A stretch of DNA of 64,000 bases from Marthasterias glacialis (Eukaryota; Echinodermata; Asteroidea; Forcipulatida; Asteriidae), in NCBI GenBank assembly GCA_911728455.2, contig OU452226.1, positions 18,989,938 to 19,053,937 on the forward strand, read 5' to 3'. Below are positions 34,801 to 46,800 of this stretch, in pieces (positions within the stretch are counted from its first letter, which is position 1; the number at the start of each line of letters is the position of its first letter). Made by a program: the position numbers and the translations under genes. The notes beneath the pieces are model-generated. The model saw nothing but the letters and a program-made list of their open reading frames with translations. It made no database searches and was not told the DNA's origin.

Positions 34801-37800
34801 TTAAGAAGCCCTCGTTTTCTTCAAACCTCTTGCTGTTCGTTTTTAGGATGATAACTTGGGGAATGTTTGTGGCATGTGGTGGCTGAATGTTTGTGGCGTG
34901 TGGTGGCTGAGCAGTCAAGCGCACGGGACTTAAGCTCTGGTGTTTCTGAGCGTGGGTTCGAATCCCTGTCATGGCACTTGTGTCCTTAAGCAAGACACTT
35001 CAACATTATTGCGCTGTCCTTCGGATGGTACATTTATGTAAAGCCGGTGGTCCAGTGTGTAATGCACGTAAAAGAACCCAATACACTTATCATTAAGAGA
35101 AGGGCTTTGCCTGGTGTTTCTGGCATAGTTGGCAGCAGATTGTGCCGGCATCACCTTGTAAACCCTTACAAGGTGCTATAAAAAAGGGGCTCATAATTCA
35201 AAAACAAACAAATTCAAAAGCATACGTGTACCTGTCATAAAAACCCCACATTAAGCACTCTGAGATGCCCGTTGATAAAGGGCTATGTAAAAAGTGATTA
35301 TTATTAATTGTACAGTATTTATTAGGAGAAATGTGCATGTAATACCCAGTGGTTCAGGTCTAAGGATTTGTGTTAGTCTTATCAAACTACAGCCAGGATC
35401 ATCTGAAATGTGCCGAGGTCAGCAAGACGCCATGCCACTGCAGAATACCCACATGTCTCTTTCAATGCAATGCCTGATCAATGATTGCATTGTACACAAC
35501 CAATACAGTAGTTCATGATAGACATGTGTGTACTCCGGGGTGTACTTTACATTCTACAATGACATTAAGTTGTCAGATTCGGCGGCTGAACATTAGGAAC
35601 CTCGCTGCCATTCAGAGTGATTGTGACTTGGGTTTTCTTGGTCGTCCGTCATTGAATAAGACATGCATCCATTACTGCTAGTCTTTGTGATTGGTGGCCA
35701 CACTCTGTGACTCACCATAGCACAGGCTGTGCACATTGACTGCATAATCATCTGCTCACTGTATTTACATTGGGAACATCATACAAGGAGGTCTTGATGG
35801 GAAATCATGCACATGATGTAGAGTTACTTGGTAACCATGGCAATAGCAATGAGTTTAAATGTGTAAAAAACAAAACAAAGAATCGAAGGGGGAAAAGGGT
35901 AACACTTATCTTTGAACTTAAATTTTAATTGAACTGAAAATGTTACTGTAAAAGTCTCTTACTAAAAAAAAGGGAATGTTTAAAATATTGGGATTTATTA
36001 TTTTTTAAGAGCCCTGTTCTGTGGCTTTAATCATCTTAGTGGGGATCAATCTAACCAAACAGAAGTTGGAAGAGAAAACAGTCTGTTCCTTTTGATATGA
36101 AATTAGAAGTCCAATCGTATTGTTAACGGGCATGTAGGGAACCTGACACAGATGGAGATGGAAGAATTAAAGTGTGTCGAAACAGAAACAAAACAAAGGA
36201 ATAACGAGTAAAATTTTTACCAGGAAAAATCACTGTGTAAGCGTATCGACCCTATTCACCTGATGTCGTCACACGATAAATCTTGCGCCAGTTTGGGAGT
36301 CTGATTCCCTGTGTTTTTATGAGAACATATAGTGCGTTGATCAGGTGAGCGAGCGCTGTTGCATAGATGTGCACCATTTATGTATATTTATGCATTTTGG
36401 CTGCCAAGATGGCAGACCATGGACAGACAGTAGCTACATGTACGTGTGATGTGATCATGTCAATGCAAGGGACCAGTAGGAAGTTTTGAAATAATAAAGA
36501 TTTTGTTCAACCCTCCTACTATTTGACCAATCAATCTCATCTGTATGGTTGTTGAATTGCCAACCTGCAATGTGATATACTATGGTAAATGCATTATACA
36601 CAATACACATAGTTTTGTTTACAGTTATTCCACCACACACTACCCAAACGGTTGATCAAATCGCTAGCAAATGTTAATTAGTAGTAGAGTAGGAGGGTTA
36701 ATACAGGAAATGTTCCAATAATTAATGGGCCGATTTCTTCTGAGAACATACCACAGTGAGTTCCCTTTAAATGCCCGTCAGGTCACCCTTGGTCAAAGTA
36801 TACCTTCCTGGAAGCTAACCACTGGGCCATGGCACTTCACAATAGACCGTTCCAGCCTGTCAATCAAACTGTGCGCATTGACCAATTGGATCACGCGTTT
36901 TGGTCATGTGACCTCGGTCAAACTCGGTCACACGTTCAACGCAAACGTACACAAAATAAGGTGTGTGGGCGGGGCTTGTTGCCAAAGCCGGAACGGTGTA
37001 TACATGTGCATTTAAGATCTTTTGAACGGAACGGATACCAAAGAGACAGTTGGCAGTAATTAATATTGACACTTGTAATTCAAACTGTTACATGTATAAC
37101 GTCATTATAACATTGTGTATTTTTTTTGTCAGCTTGCACCAGAAGGGCCCTTAATGGTTTATTGTTTCATTAGTTTCATCTACATGTACATGTGTATGGT
37201 TCAATGTACATGTGACGGAAAATATGTTATAGACTGAGGTCAAACTTGATGGTGTTTCTGGCAGTGGCTGCTGAATACAACACAGCACCTTGTAAACCCT
37301 TAGACTTAATAAGGTGTTACATAAATGGGTCTCATAATTTAAAAACTTAAGAATAATATTTATGGCGTGTCATGGCTGAGCGGATAAGAACACCGGACTC
37401 AGGCTCTGGTGTTTCTGATCAGCAGAGTGTGGGTTCGAGTCCCGGTCATGACACTTGTGTCCTTAAGCAAGACACTTACACAACCATTATTGCTTCGTCC
37501 TTCGGATGGGACGTAAAGCAGTTGGTCCCATGTGTTGTGTAATGCACGTAAAAGAACCCAGTGCACTTATCACAAAGAGAAGGGGTTCGCCCCGGTGTTC
37601 CTGGTTTGATCAGCTGCAGATTGCACCACAGCACCTTGTGAACCATTACATGGTGCTATGTAAAGGAACAGGTCTTATACTTCAAAAACGTAACTCATAC
37701 CTCGCAGGAAAAAGTTTTAAGCACTTTGAGACACCCATAGGGTGTGATAAAGCGCTATGTAAAAACCAGGCCTAATACTTCACGGAGACAATGGAGGCAA

Positions 37801-40800
37801 TTGCCTCCGTTGCCCTTGGTCATTGCCTTGGTGCCCTTGAAATGTTCCAATAGAAATTTACAATTTCCTCATAGAAGTGTCCTTTGTCAAGAAGAAAACG
37901 CCTTGGTGCCCTTGCCCTTTCAAGAACGAAGGAATCAGGCCTGAAAAACTGTGTATTATTATTATTATAATAAGTGCCTTGAGTACTTAATTGTTGGTAG
38001 ATACGTGCGCTTTACATGTAAGACTTCAGTATTCTTATTATTATCAAATTAACTCAAGTCTTGGTCATTGCATTACTGAAAAATTTTGAGAGATGTTAAA
38101 GATGCTATCTTGTTTCAGTGCAATTTGATACACCGATTTGTGACCCACTGCATACAGAATATGATGAGTTTTGTGGTTGGTCACTGGCATCCAGTAAAGG
38201 GTTTGCTGGTACATGTATGCACTTTGGCCTTTCTTTTAAGTTTTAGCTTCAGTGAATTAAACCACAGTAGTAGTACATCAAAACTACATGTACATGTACA
38301 GTTACATGTAAATGCACCTTATTGTTGAAGGAAAGTGTGCTGAAGTGTGATACATGATATATGTAAAGGTACATGTACCATGTAAGTTGATACAAGTACC
38401 CAGTTGCACTGAGGAATATTTATATTAATGTCTTGTATACTTGGGTGAGTGAGAAACTATCACTTTAACACTCATTTTCTTAGTTTGATTTGTCAAAAAA
38501 TGAGCTTAGCTCGTAGGAATGAGCATAAAATCCTCAACATGTTTAATAAAGTGTTTGGCGTTTTCACTAAAATGGACTGTGACAATTTTGTCATGTTACT
38601 TGTATGGTGTGTTTGTTGAAAACTAACAGATTCTTGTAGGATGAATAGAAAACAATGGTTTTGTACTATCTTACCTTGAACCAGTAGACGCCGGATAACG
38701 TGTATACACGCAAATATTGTCCGAGACAACAAATGGGCAACATTTAAACACACCATTGTGTAAAATTGGAATACCAGAAGGTCACCTGGACATTTTGTTT
38801 TGGAGCGTACTCAGAGAATACACTTACCGTGCAATGTTTCGTTTAAGCCACACGAAGAGGGCAGATGGTGTTGACTATTTTACTGATTTTCACTCATTAT
38901 GTGGGGGTTATTGTGTAATCCCAGATTCCAGACATTTGTCCCTTTGTTCCAAGAAAAGGATGATGAGACATCGAGAGGCTTCCGCCAGTGTTTATTCATG
39001 GTATTTCAGCCCAACGGAGGTAAGTCAGAGTGAACCGGGGATCCAGCCTTGGTTCCAGATTTAGTCGGCTGCAGCTCACGGCCGAAGTTGTGCAGTTCAC
39101 GGTGTGTCTTCGTAGCTTTGTCAAGTCAAGGTTTCTTTGTGCCAGTGGTACTCCTGAAGAAAATGATTTTGGCAACTCCAAGAAAATAATCCCGTCGGGC
39201 TGGATGGGAAAAAAAGGCAGATTACTGGCGGCAAGTGGTGTTATACATCTGTTTTATGTTATTCCCTTTTTGAAAAGGAAAGCTTCATGTACGATTTATT
39301 CAATTCCACACACTGTACATGTACATAGCCTCAGGGTAATTCCTTGATTACTTTGTTACATTCGCCACATACTGTACTGTAGATGGACATGTATCAGAAA
39401 TGTGTCTGTTTGTATGTGTCTGTGTATGTTTGTTATTTTTTTACTTGATATATATTGAGAATTGTTATCCAGTAACACATTTTAAGATGGCAAGGCATGA
39501 AAAATGTTGACAAAACCAGATTCCTGATGCTACAAAATGTTGTTTGTCAGTCTGAAGCGAGTACCACAGATTCTTTCTAAAAGGTTACATGACAACACAA
39601 CACCTTTAAGTTTACTGGAGTAACAGAAGAAAGTAACAGTAGAAAGAAGTGAAAAGAGAGTCAGAAAGCAGTTGAAGATGCAAGGAATGAACAATGGAGT
39701 GGGAGGGGGGGGGGGGTAGAGGGAAGAACCTGGTTTAACCACAAGAAGTTGGGAAAAGGGAGTAAAGGTAACTAATTAGTGAACAAGACAGACTTAAAAG
39801 GGGACATCTGGAAAAAAAGGAGAAGGAAAAGACAAAAAGTTATTAATAATTTCCTTCTTGGATGTTACAGACCATGGGGTTGAATTGTGTGGAGGCGCCG
39901 TATCCACAGTTTCTCCCTACTCAGACAAACAGTCTCTCTGTGGGCTACCTAGTGCCTCAATGTCCTGTAAAACCATGTCAGAAATAAAGTGATAACATGT
40001 AGGTCAAGTGAAGTGATGTCCGACAGGTGTATCTAGCTTCTGGGTGTTGGCTATGGAGCTACAACCATAGATACACCTTTTGAGTGTAGTTCTTGTTTCA
40101 CCTATACATTGAACACCACAAACTTTGCAAGATATTTGATAGATGAAGTTCGTGGTGGTGCAGAGTACATGTGGATTGAATGACCAGCTTGAGAGACGTT
40201 CATATTACGCAACCTGATAAGTGTACATTTATGCATTTACAGTATAAGAAACTTACACACACTGTAACGTTAAGCTGTTTAATTCCAAATTAGATAACAA
40301 ATACATGTGAAAGAGACATGCTTTTTTATCCATATTAACATGTATTGACCCCTCGCACCAACGTTAAACGCGGCTACTGCTGACATGCTCACCATTGTGG
40401 GAGTCGACTCGTTAACAGGTAGACGCCCCGTCGCCTGATAAAATGCGCACTACACCGTTATAACACACAGGGACATCGATTGCCAAAATGGCTCAACCAA
40501 GGTTATTATGATAATAATGTCAGATGAATTGGGTCAATATAAGTTATCACAGAAGTGCAAGTGGAATACGGAAAATTATAGCACTTCTGCATCCCATATC
40601 TCACGAGGCTGACTTTGTTTTCCAGCCAACTTCATGAGTGAAGTTCAACAATTTTGAGCATTATTTCATGGAGAGCAGCACGTGTAACGCGCAGTGTTTA
40701 GAACTTTATTTTGCACTGTCCGTATATGGAGTGCGGTTCATGATACTCAAAATACGCAGAGTGCAATATAGACTACTGGGAGTATGATATGGTTTATCAC

Positions 40801-43800
40801 ACTCCCGTTGAGCAATTTGATCGCAGGATTAGCGCGTACTTTCTCACAAAAATTTGCACCAGTGCCAACTGTTACCAAGTCAGCTCTTTTAAACTGGCGA
40901 TATAGGGCCTACATGTTTGTCAAAAAAATCACATTAAAAATTACTGTATCTATAAGTTGTACTCCTTTTCACTCACCTAACTTGAGATCTCATTATTTCC
41001 CAAATATTTTCAGCCACAAGACGACGACGCAAGCTCAGTAACGTCAACAAAGTCGGAAAAAGACAAACAAGCTAAGCAGCCAGTGGTAGCCACATCGGGT
41101 AAGACTCCATCAGCAGGGGCTAAGGTTCCTGCAGTCACGAAGGTAGTCACTGCACCCAGTAAGCCAACGATGAGGTTGAATGACCGATTGATGAGAGAGA
41201 ACAAGCCTTGTCTAAGGCTGGTACAGCTGCAGGCCTACAGGTGGGTAACTCAATGTAGTCGGCTTGTAATTCTTGCTTTCGGGTTTATAGACATCAGACC
41301 AATTCATTAAGTTCTGCCTCCTTAACGCATGGACCAATCACAACCGCTGAGGCATGCCTAAAAGTCCCAACAAATTGTTAGATTCCAATTCCAATTTGGA
41401 TTGGAATTCCAATCATTTTGATTGTTGCATCAAGCATTTTGTGTGTTGTTGTAGTCCTTTGCATTGCGGAGTAAGACGCGCTAGTATTTACCCACATTGA
41501 TAAACAGTTGATATGTAAGCTTAATGGATCGATCTATACATGCGTTTTTTGTCCATCAATGATTGTAAGAACTTCGGGTGTTAGTAGAGCATCTATGTTT
41601 TCTCTGCTAGTCTTTTTACCTTCCATGGGCTTTTGAAAGGGGAATGTACCGGCCTCTGGGTTGTGGAAGTTGGTATAGCTATCAAAGGTATTAGCTGTTT
41701 GTTGTTTGTACTGTGGGATATATTCTATTTATGCCCAATATCTCTTATTGCGACTTGACTTTTAAGGATGATGTGTATTTGTACCATTTTCACATGATGA
41801 GAAGTTTTAAATCATTGTTGCCGATGCATGTAACGTTTTTTTTTTTTTTTTTGCGACAAGAACTGTTTCCTATCATTTTACTCTTGCGGTACTTGATAAA
41901 ATAAATTGTAATCAACCATTTCCTTCCACTACAGAGAGGCACAGAAGGAAGCCCAGCAAGCCAAGACCCAACCAGGAAGGCCTACCACGCCGGTAATTGC
42001 GGCAGTTGTTCCCGATGAACCCTCCACAAGCTCTGCCCCAACCACCAGGACACGGCTAGCCCGCCTGGAAGCCAAACGAGACCTCAGATCAACCCAGGAG
42101 AAGGCAGTGCAAGATGCTGGGACTGCTGACCTGAAGGCAAAGCGAGATATCAGACTTGTTGTGGACAAAGTGGAAAAGGTGGAGGACGCTACGGCAAATG
42201 CCCCGGACAGTCCGAAGCATGTGGGGGAGATCAAGAATCCATTCCAGATGTTAGTGAAGGCAGCAGAAATACAGAATCCTGTTCAGTTTGGTCTGCCAGG
42301 GAATTTTATGGTGTTTGCTCCATTGCCAGGTACGTGTGTCAGCTCATTGCAGGCATGCTCTGAATCTCACACCCAATATAATCTGGTCAGGAGATCTTCA
42401 GATTTTTGAGTCAAAGTCCTCCTTTAAAACGGTTTTATAATTTGATATAGTTGTCCCTTCTGAAGACAATTGTAGCAAAGTAATCAAAACGTTCTTTTGT
42501 TACACCACTGGCTTTTTTTGCAGAATCCCTATAAATTGATTAATATAATATTCATGTATAGATGTTATTGTACTTTGTAAATGACAGATGAAGCAGGGCA
42601 TCCAAGATAACAGCATGGTTTCCATAGGATGCCCAGACACCACTCTGGCAAACACTATTGTCCTCATTCATTGAATGGCTGATCTGGTAATGTTAAACCT
42701 CACAGCAGACGATGGTGGGGTTAGGTTCATCGCGTTCAACAACGCACATTAACACATCCTAGCCAGAGCATGATCTGAACGACATACAGTCACATCGTTT
42801 CCAATAAAACATGGGCTTGTAGTTTTCAATATCTCGCTGCTGTGCATGCTACAATACAGGCAAGAACCATGTAGCGGGCACTTTCACAACAATGCCATAG
42901 AATGAGAGCATACGCCCTCTGTTGGTGAAATATACAAGCGTATTACGCGAAAGCCTAACAAAACTATTTACAAACACCTTCAGACCCTAAGACTAGTTAT
43001 CTGTGCATGCTCTATAAATACATTATTCATTGTTTTTTTTTATAAGAGTTGTCACTGGTGCGCGCCAGCTAACGCCATGTACAGCATGGTCGTCGCTGGT
43101 GTGCAGCGGTACACACTAAAGCTGTGGACAGCATGGTTGACGACGCACAGTCTGTTCCTTGGAAACCTTTGCACGATGGTTTAGACTCTTTGGAGACAGT
43201 TTCTGAAGGTGACACTACTGTACTCTGTAGTCTCTGTACTCTCATAGCCCTAACCGGCACTCAGTTTGCCGTAGCTTTATCCCTGCTTGTTTGTGTTCCA
43301 TTTTGTAGGAAGTAGCAGAAAAAGGCGGAAAGAAGAATTATCCAAAAACTTCAAGAAACCACATGAGATGGACAATGGTATAGTCCCTTTACCTGCCAAG
43401 TTGTGCTTCCAATGTAACAAGTAAGTGTCTTGTTTTGTGGTGGACAAAGATGTACTTCTGAAAGGTGTTCTGAGAAAAGTGCATCTTATTTTCCCAAATA
43501 TTACAAAAGTTTGCTTTCACATTAAACAGGCATGCAACTTTTCAGCTGATCAGCTGATTTCCTCTTTTTCCCTCTAGTTCAGTGCCACAGAAAACTAAAA
43601 AACACAGTACAAAGTTTTCTGTGTTTGGCAGTTTCCTCTTTTTTTTGGGAAAAGCAAAGTTGCATGTCTGATTAAAGCTCGTCTTATTAAATTTGAAATT
43701 TCAATAAAGTGCAAGAGTAAAAATAATCAAAAAAGTCAGAAATGTGTGTATTTGTTTTGTCTTGTCTTATTGGAACTGAATGTACACATGTAGTGTTACT

Positions 43801-46800
43801 GAATAATTGACACTGTATTGAAGGTTGTAATATGGCAATATATTGAGTATAGATAATCCTATATCAAAACATTTTGAACAGAAAATGCTGGCAAAAGTTT
43901 CCTTTACAGATCGTCCTGCTTTTACAGATTTACAAACAATACTGATTACGTAAAGTATATGGGAAAGTTTTGAAGTACACCAAGGCGAAGATCAGGGACG
44001 GATTTCACAAAGCACTTCATTGTACGATGAGTTGTCAGTATTGCCATAGTCAGGCTTGTTTGCTTCGTTCTTGAAAGGGCAAGGGCCACAAGGCGATTTT
44101 CGCCTTAGTAAAGGGCACCTCTGTGAGGAAGTTGTACAACAAGCCCCACCCACACACCTTAGTTTGTGTGCGTTTACGCTGCACGTGTGACCGAGTTTGA
44201 CTGAGGTCACATGACCAAAAGGCGTGATCCAATCGGTCAATGCGCACAGTTTGATTGACAGGCTGGAACGGTCTATGACCAGGGGCAACGGCAGCATTTG
44301 CCTACGTCGCCTCCGTGAAGTATCAGGCCTGCGTAGTAAATTGTTTTGTGACTTTGCTTAGCTATTGAGACTGATTAGCAGTTAAGACCAATCTTAGCTC
44401 TTTGTGAAATTAATCCCAGGCCTGAATGCGGTGTTACTTTATCACTACAGTGTATATTCATGTGTATGTTTCGACACCGAGTGAGCACACAAAGCTTAAA
44501 TGTTAACGGGTAGGGCGTAAAAAAGTAGGGAAAAAAGCACTGGTATTCTTCAGTAACCTCTCTGGGTTGTTATATCAATGGGAGACTTTTGAATGGTCCT
44601 TTTTCACAGTTCTCGTCAGTAGTACATGTGCTCAGAACTACGTACGCGCGCAATACTAAGCAGGTGCGCGCACGCTCAAAACTGTCAAAAAGGTCTGCTG
44701 CCGACAGTGTCTCAAAAGTCTCCCAACCTGGGCTGTTTAATTGCTCCAAAACAATTCCTAGCAATGAATTGTTAAGGGGCCATTCAACTACCCAGGTTGT
44801 GTATGGTAAAACAACTGTGCATAGAAGTATGCGTTTACTGTATAGGTACATTTAAAATTAACACATTATGCAGACTGGCGCAGTGTATTTAATCATGAAC
44901 AACCATGTAAATGTTATCGAATTATCAGACTGTAGGAGGATTAATAGTATTATCTCTGCAACTCAAATTTAAAGATGAACTTCAGTTAGGAAAACATGTC
45001 ATCCTGTGATTTAACAGTTTAGATAAGAGAAACTTCTTTTGGAAAGAAAATAAACTAATGGCTGGGCACTTCTCATATGTGTTTTTGTACTTGTTGGGTA
45101 AAGGGAAATGATGCTGAATCCAACTTCACTCTTTAACTCATCAAAACAGTGTTTTATTCATCCCGTAACCATCCTACTATCTGAACATTCAATATCATCC
45201 ACTGTGGTGTGGTTTTTACATGACAGTTAAATTATGCCAGCCTGCAATACGATATCCTGCAGTGAATGCATCTATGCAGCGCACAGTCAACCCTCCTACT
45301 GTCTGACCACTCAATAATATCATCCACTGTGGCTTTGAGTGATGGTTAAATTATGCCAGGCTGCAATGTGATATCATCTTGTGGTGAACAAATGTATCTT
45401 CACAACACTCACATGTACAGTGGAATGTGTGCACAGCGTGCCAGTACACACAACCTGTACAGTTGAATGGTTTGAAGTGGTTGGGCAACGTCTCGAAAGA
45501 TATTATAATCATGAGTAGAAGATTAAAGCTAGTTTTTAGTTATAATAAGTGAAAAAAGTGATGGTGGAGGTGGTGGTATGCAACACTCATTCTTAATGTA
45601 TGGGTTGGAAAATATTAAAATATGGGTGTATCTTTTTGTTGTGATGTTTTAGGAGCTGTCGACTAAGTCCCTTGATACAATGTGACTACTGCCCTCTTTT
45701 GTTCCACAAAGACTGTGTAAATCCTCCCTTGACAGCCATGCCGACCGGCAGATGGATGTGTCCAAATCACCCTGAACATTCCTTGGTAAGTGACCCCAGG
45801 GTTAGAGCAATGGGACCTTCATCAATGCTCGGCCTTCTTGTTTTCTCCATTTCAAATTTATGTAGCTAAACTCAGGGATTAGAAATTTCAGACTTTTCAA
45901 TCTGAAAGTAGACCTTTTATATCTGCCTTTCTGAAAAGAAAAAATAGCTGGTATTGTCTTCTTCAGGTATCGTGCTTTTTGAACTACTTCTCTAATGCTA
46001 AGATATTGTTCCCAGAAGCTTATTGACATCTATGGGCCTCTTCCAGACCTTGGCTTGGGCTCTGCCTCTGACTTGGGCACCGGCATTAAATTTGGAGCAC
46101 TGTTCATAATGCACTGTGCTTGAACATCCTGAGTTGGAGCCTAAGCAGGGTTTGGGAGAAAAACAATCACTCTCAGGGGTTATCAAAAGGTGGAAATCCC
46201 AGCATTACAACGTGTCGCCTAACATTTTGATTCTAGTTTCAAACCGTTTTGTCAGCAAAGAGTCTCACCCCTGTAAACTGAGACTAGAAGAAAATCAGTC
46301 TTAACCATTTTGTACTCGACAAAAATAAAGATTTGATGAAAACTAGTGTTAAGTTCTGTGATTTTTCATTGGATACAGACTGGATTTCAAGGAGTCCATT
46401 ACACTGAGCGTTGTCGCATCTTCAATGAATTCCACGGCCGGCTAGACCAAAACGCCATCAAACTCCGCTTCATGCACAGATTAAGAAGTATGGGCCCACC
46501 CCCAAAGCGTAAAGAGAAGGTGGCCAAGCGACCGGCGATGGTGGTACCCAAGGCCATCAAGTGTCAGTATGCCCTCCCTCCACCCTTGTTACCCCTCCCT
46601 AATGAGAAGCCGAGGTTAGTGTGCATGACACCAGAGGGATTCAGGTCTAACAGTGCTGTCTGTTCACCAGAGGAGCAGGAAGAGGTAAGCAGGCCAGTCA
46701 TTTTTCAGAAATTCGTGCTTTTTTTCCTGAGGTCTTCCTTTACATGTACTAGATCTGCAAAATTTTATGGCATATTTTTGTGGAAGTGTGAACAGAGGAA

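Larger units (their letters stand above)
33775..41013 (+). other. PHF12 intron 3 (7.2 kb)
   Basis: It holds the candidate exon at 38954-39019, two full-length family B SINEs, a palindromic MITE at 34503-34684, a truncated SINE 3' piece (37247-37348), a copy of the AATAGACCG family at 36841-36984 and many TACATGTA words. A G-run near 39705 and purine-rich sequence at 39580-39850 show no coding signal. Confidence 0.7.

Noticed and set aside
36725..37059. Protein-coding frames similar to frames at 43992-44297
   Set aside because: The similarity is due to inverse copies of one dispersed repeat (36841-36984 and 44137-44277). The frames are not maintained outside it.
39010..39019. 10-nt microexon after TATTTCAG
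   Set aside because: It would break the PHF12 frame. The longer 66-nt version using the acceptor at 38953 keeps it.
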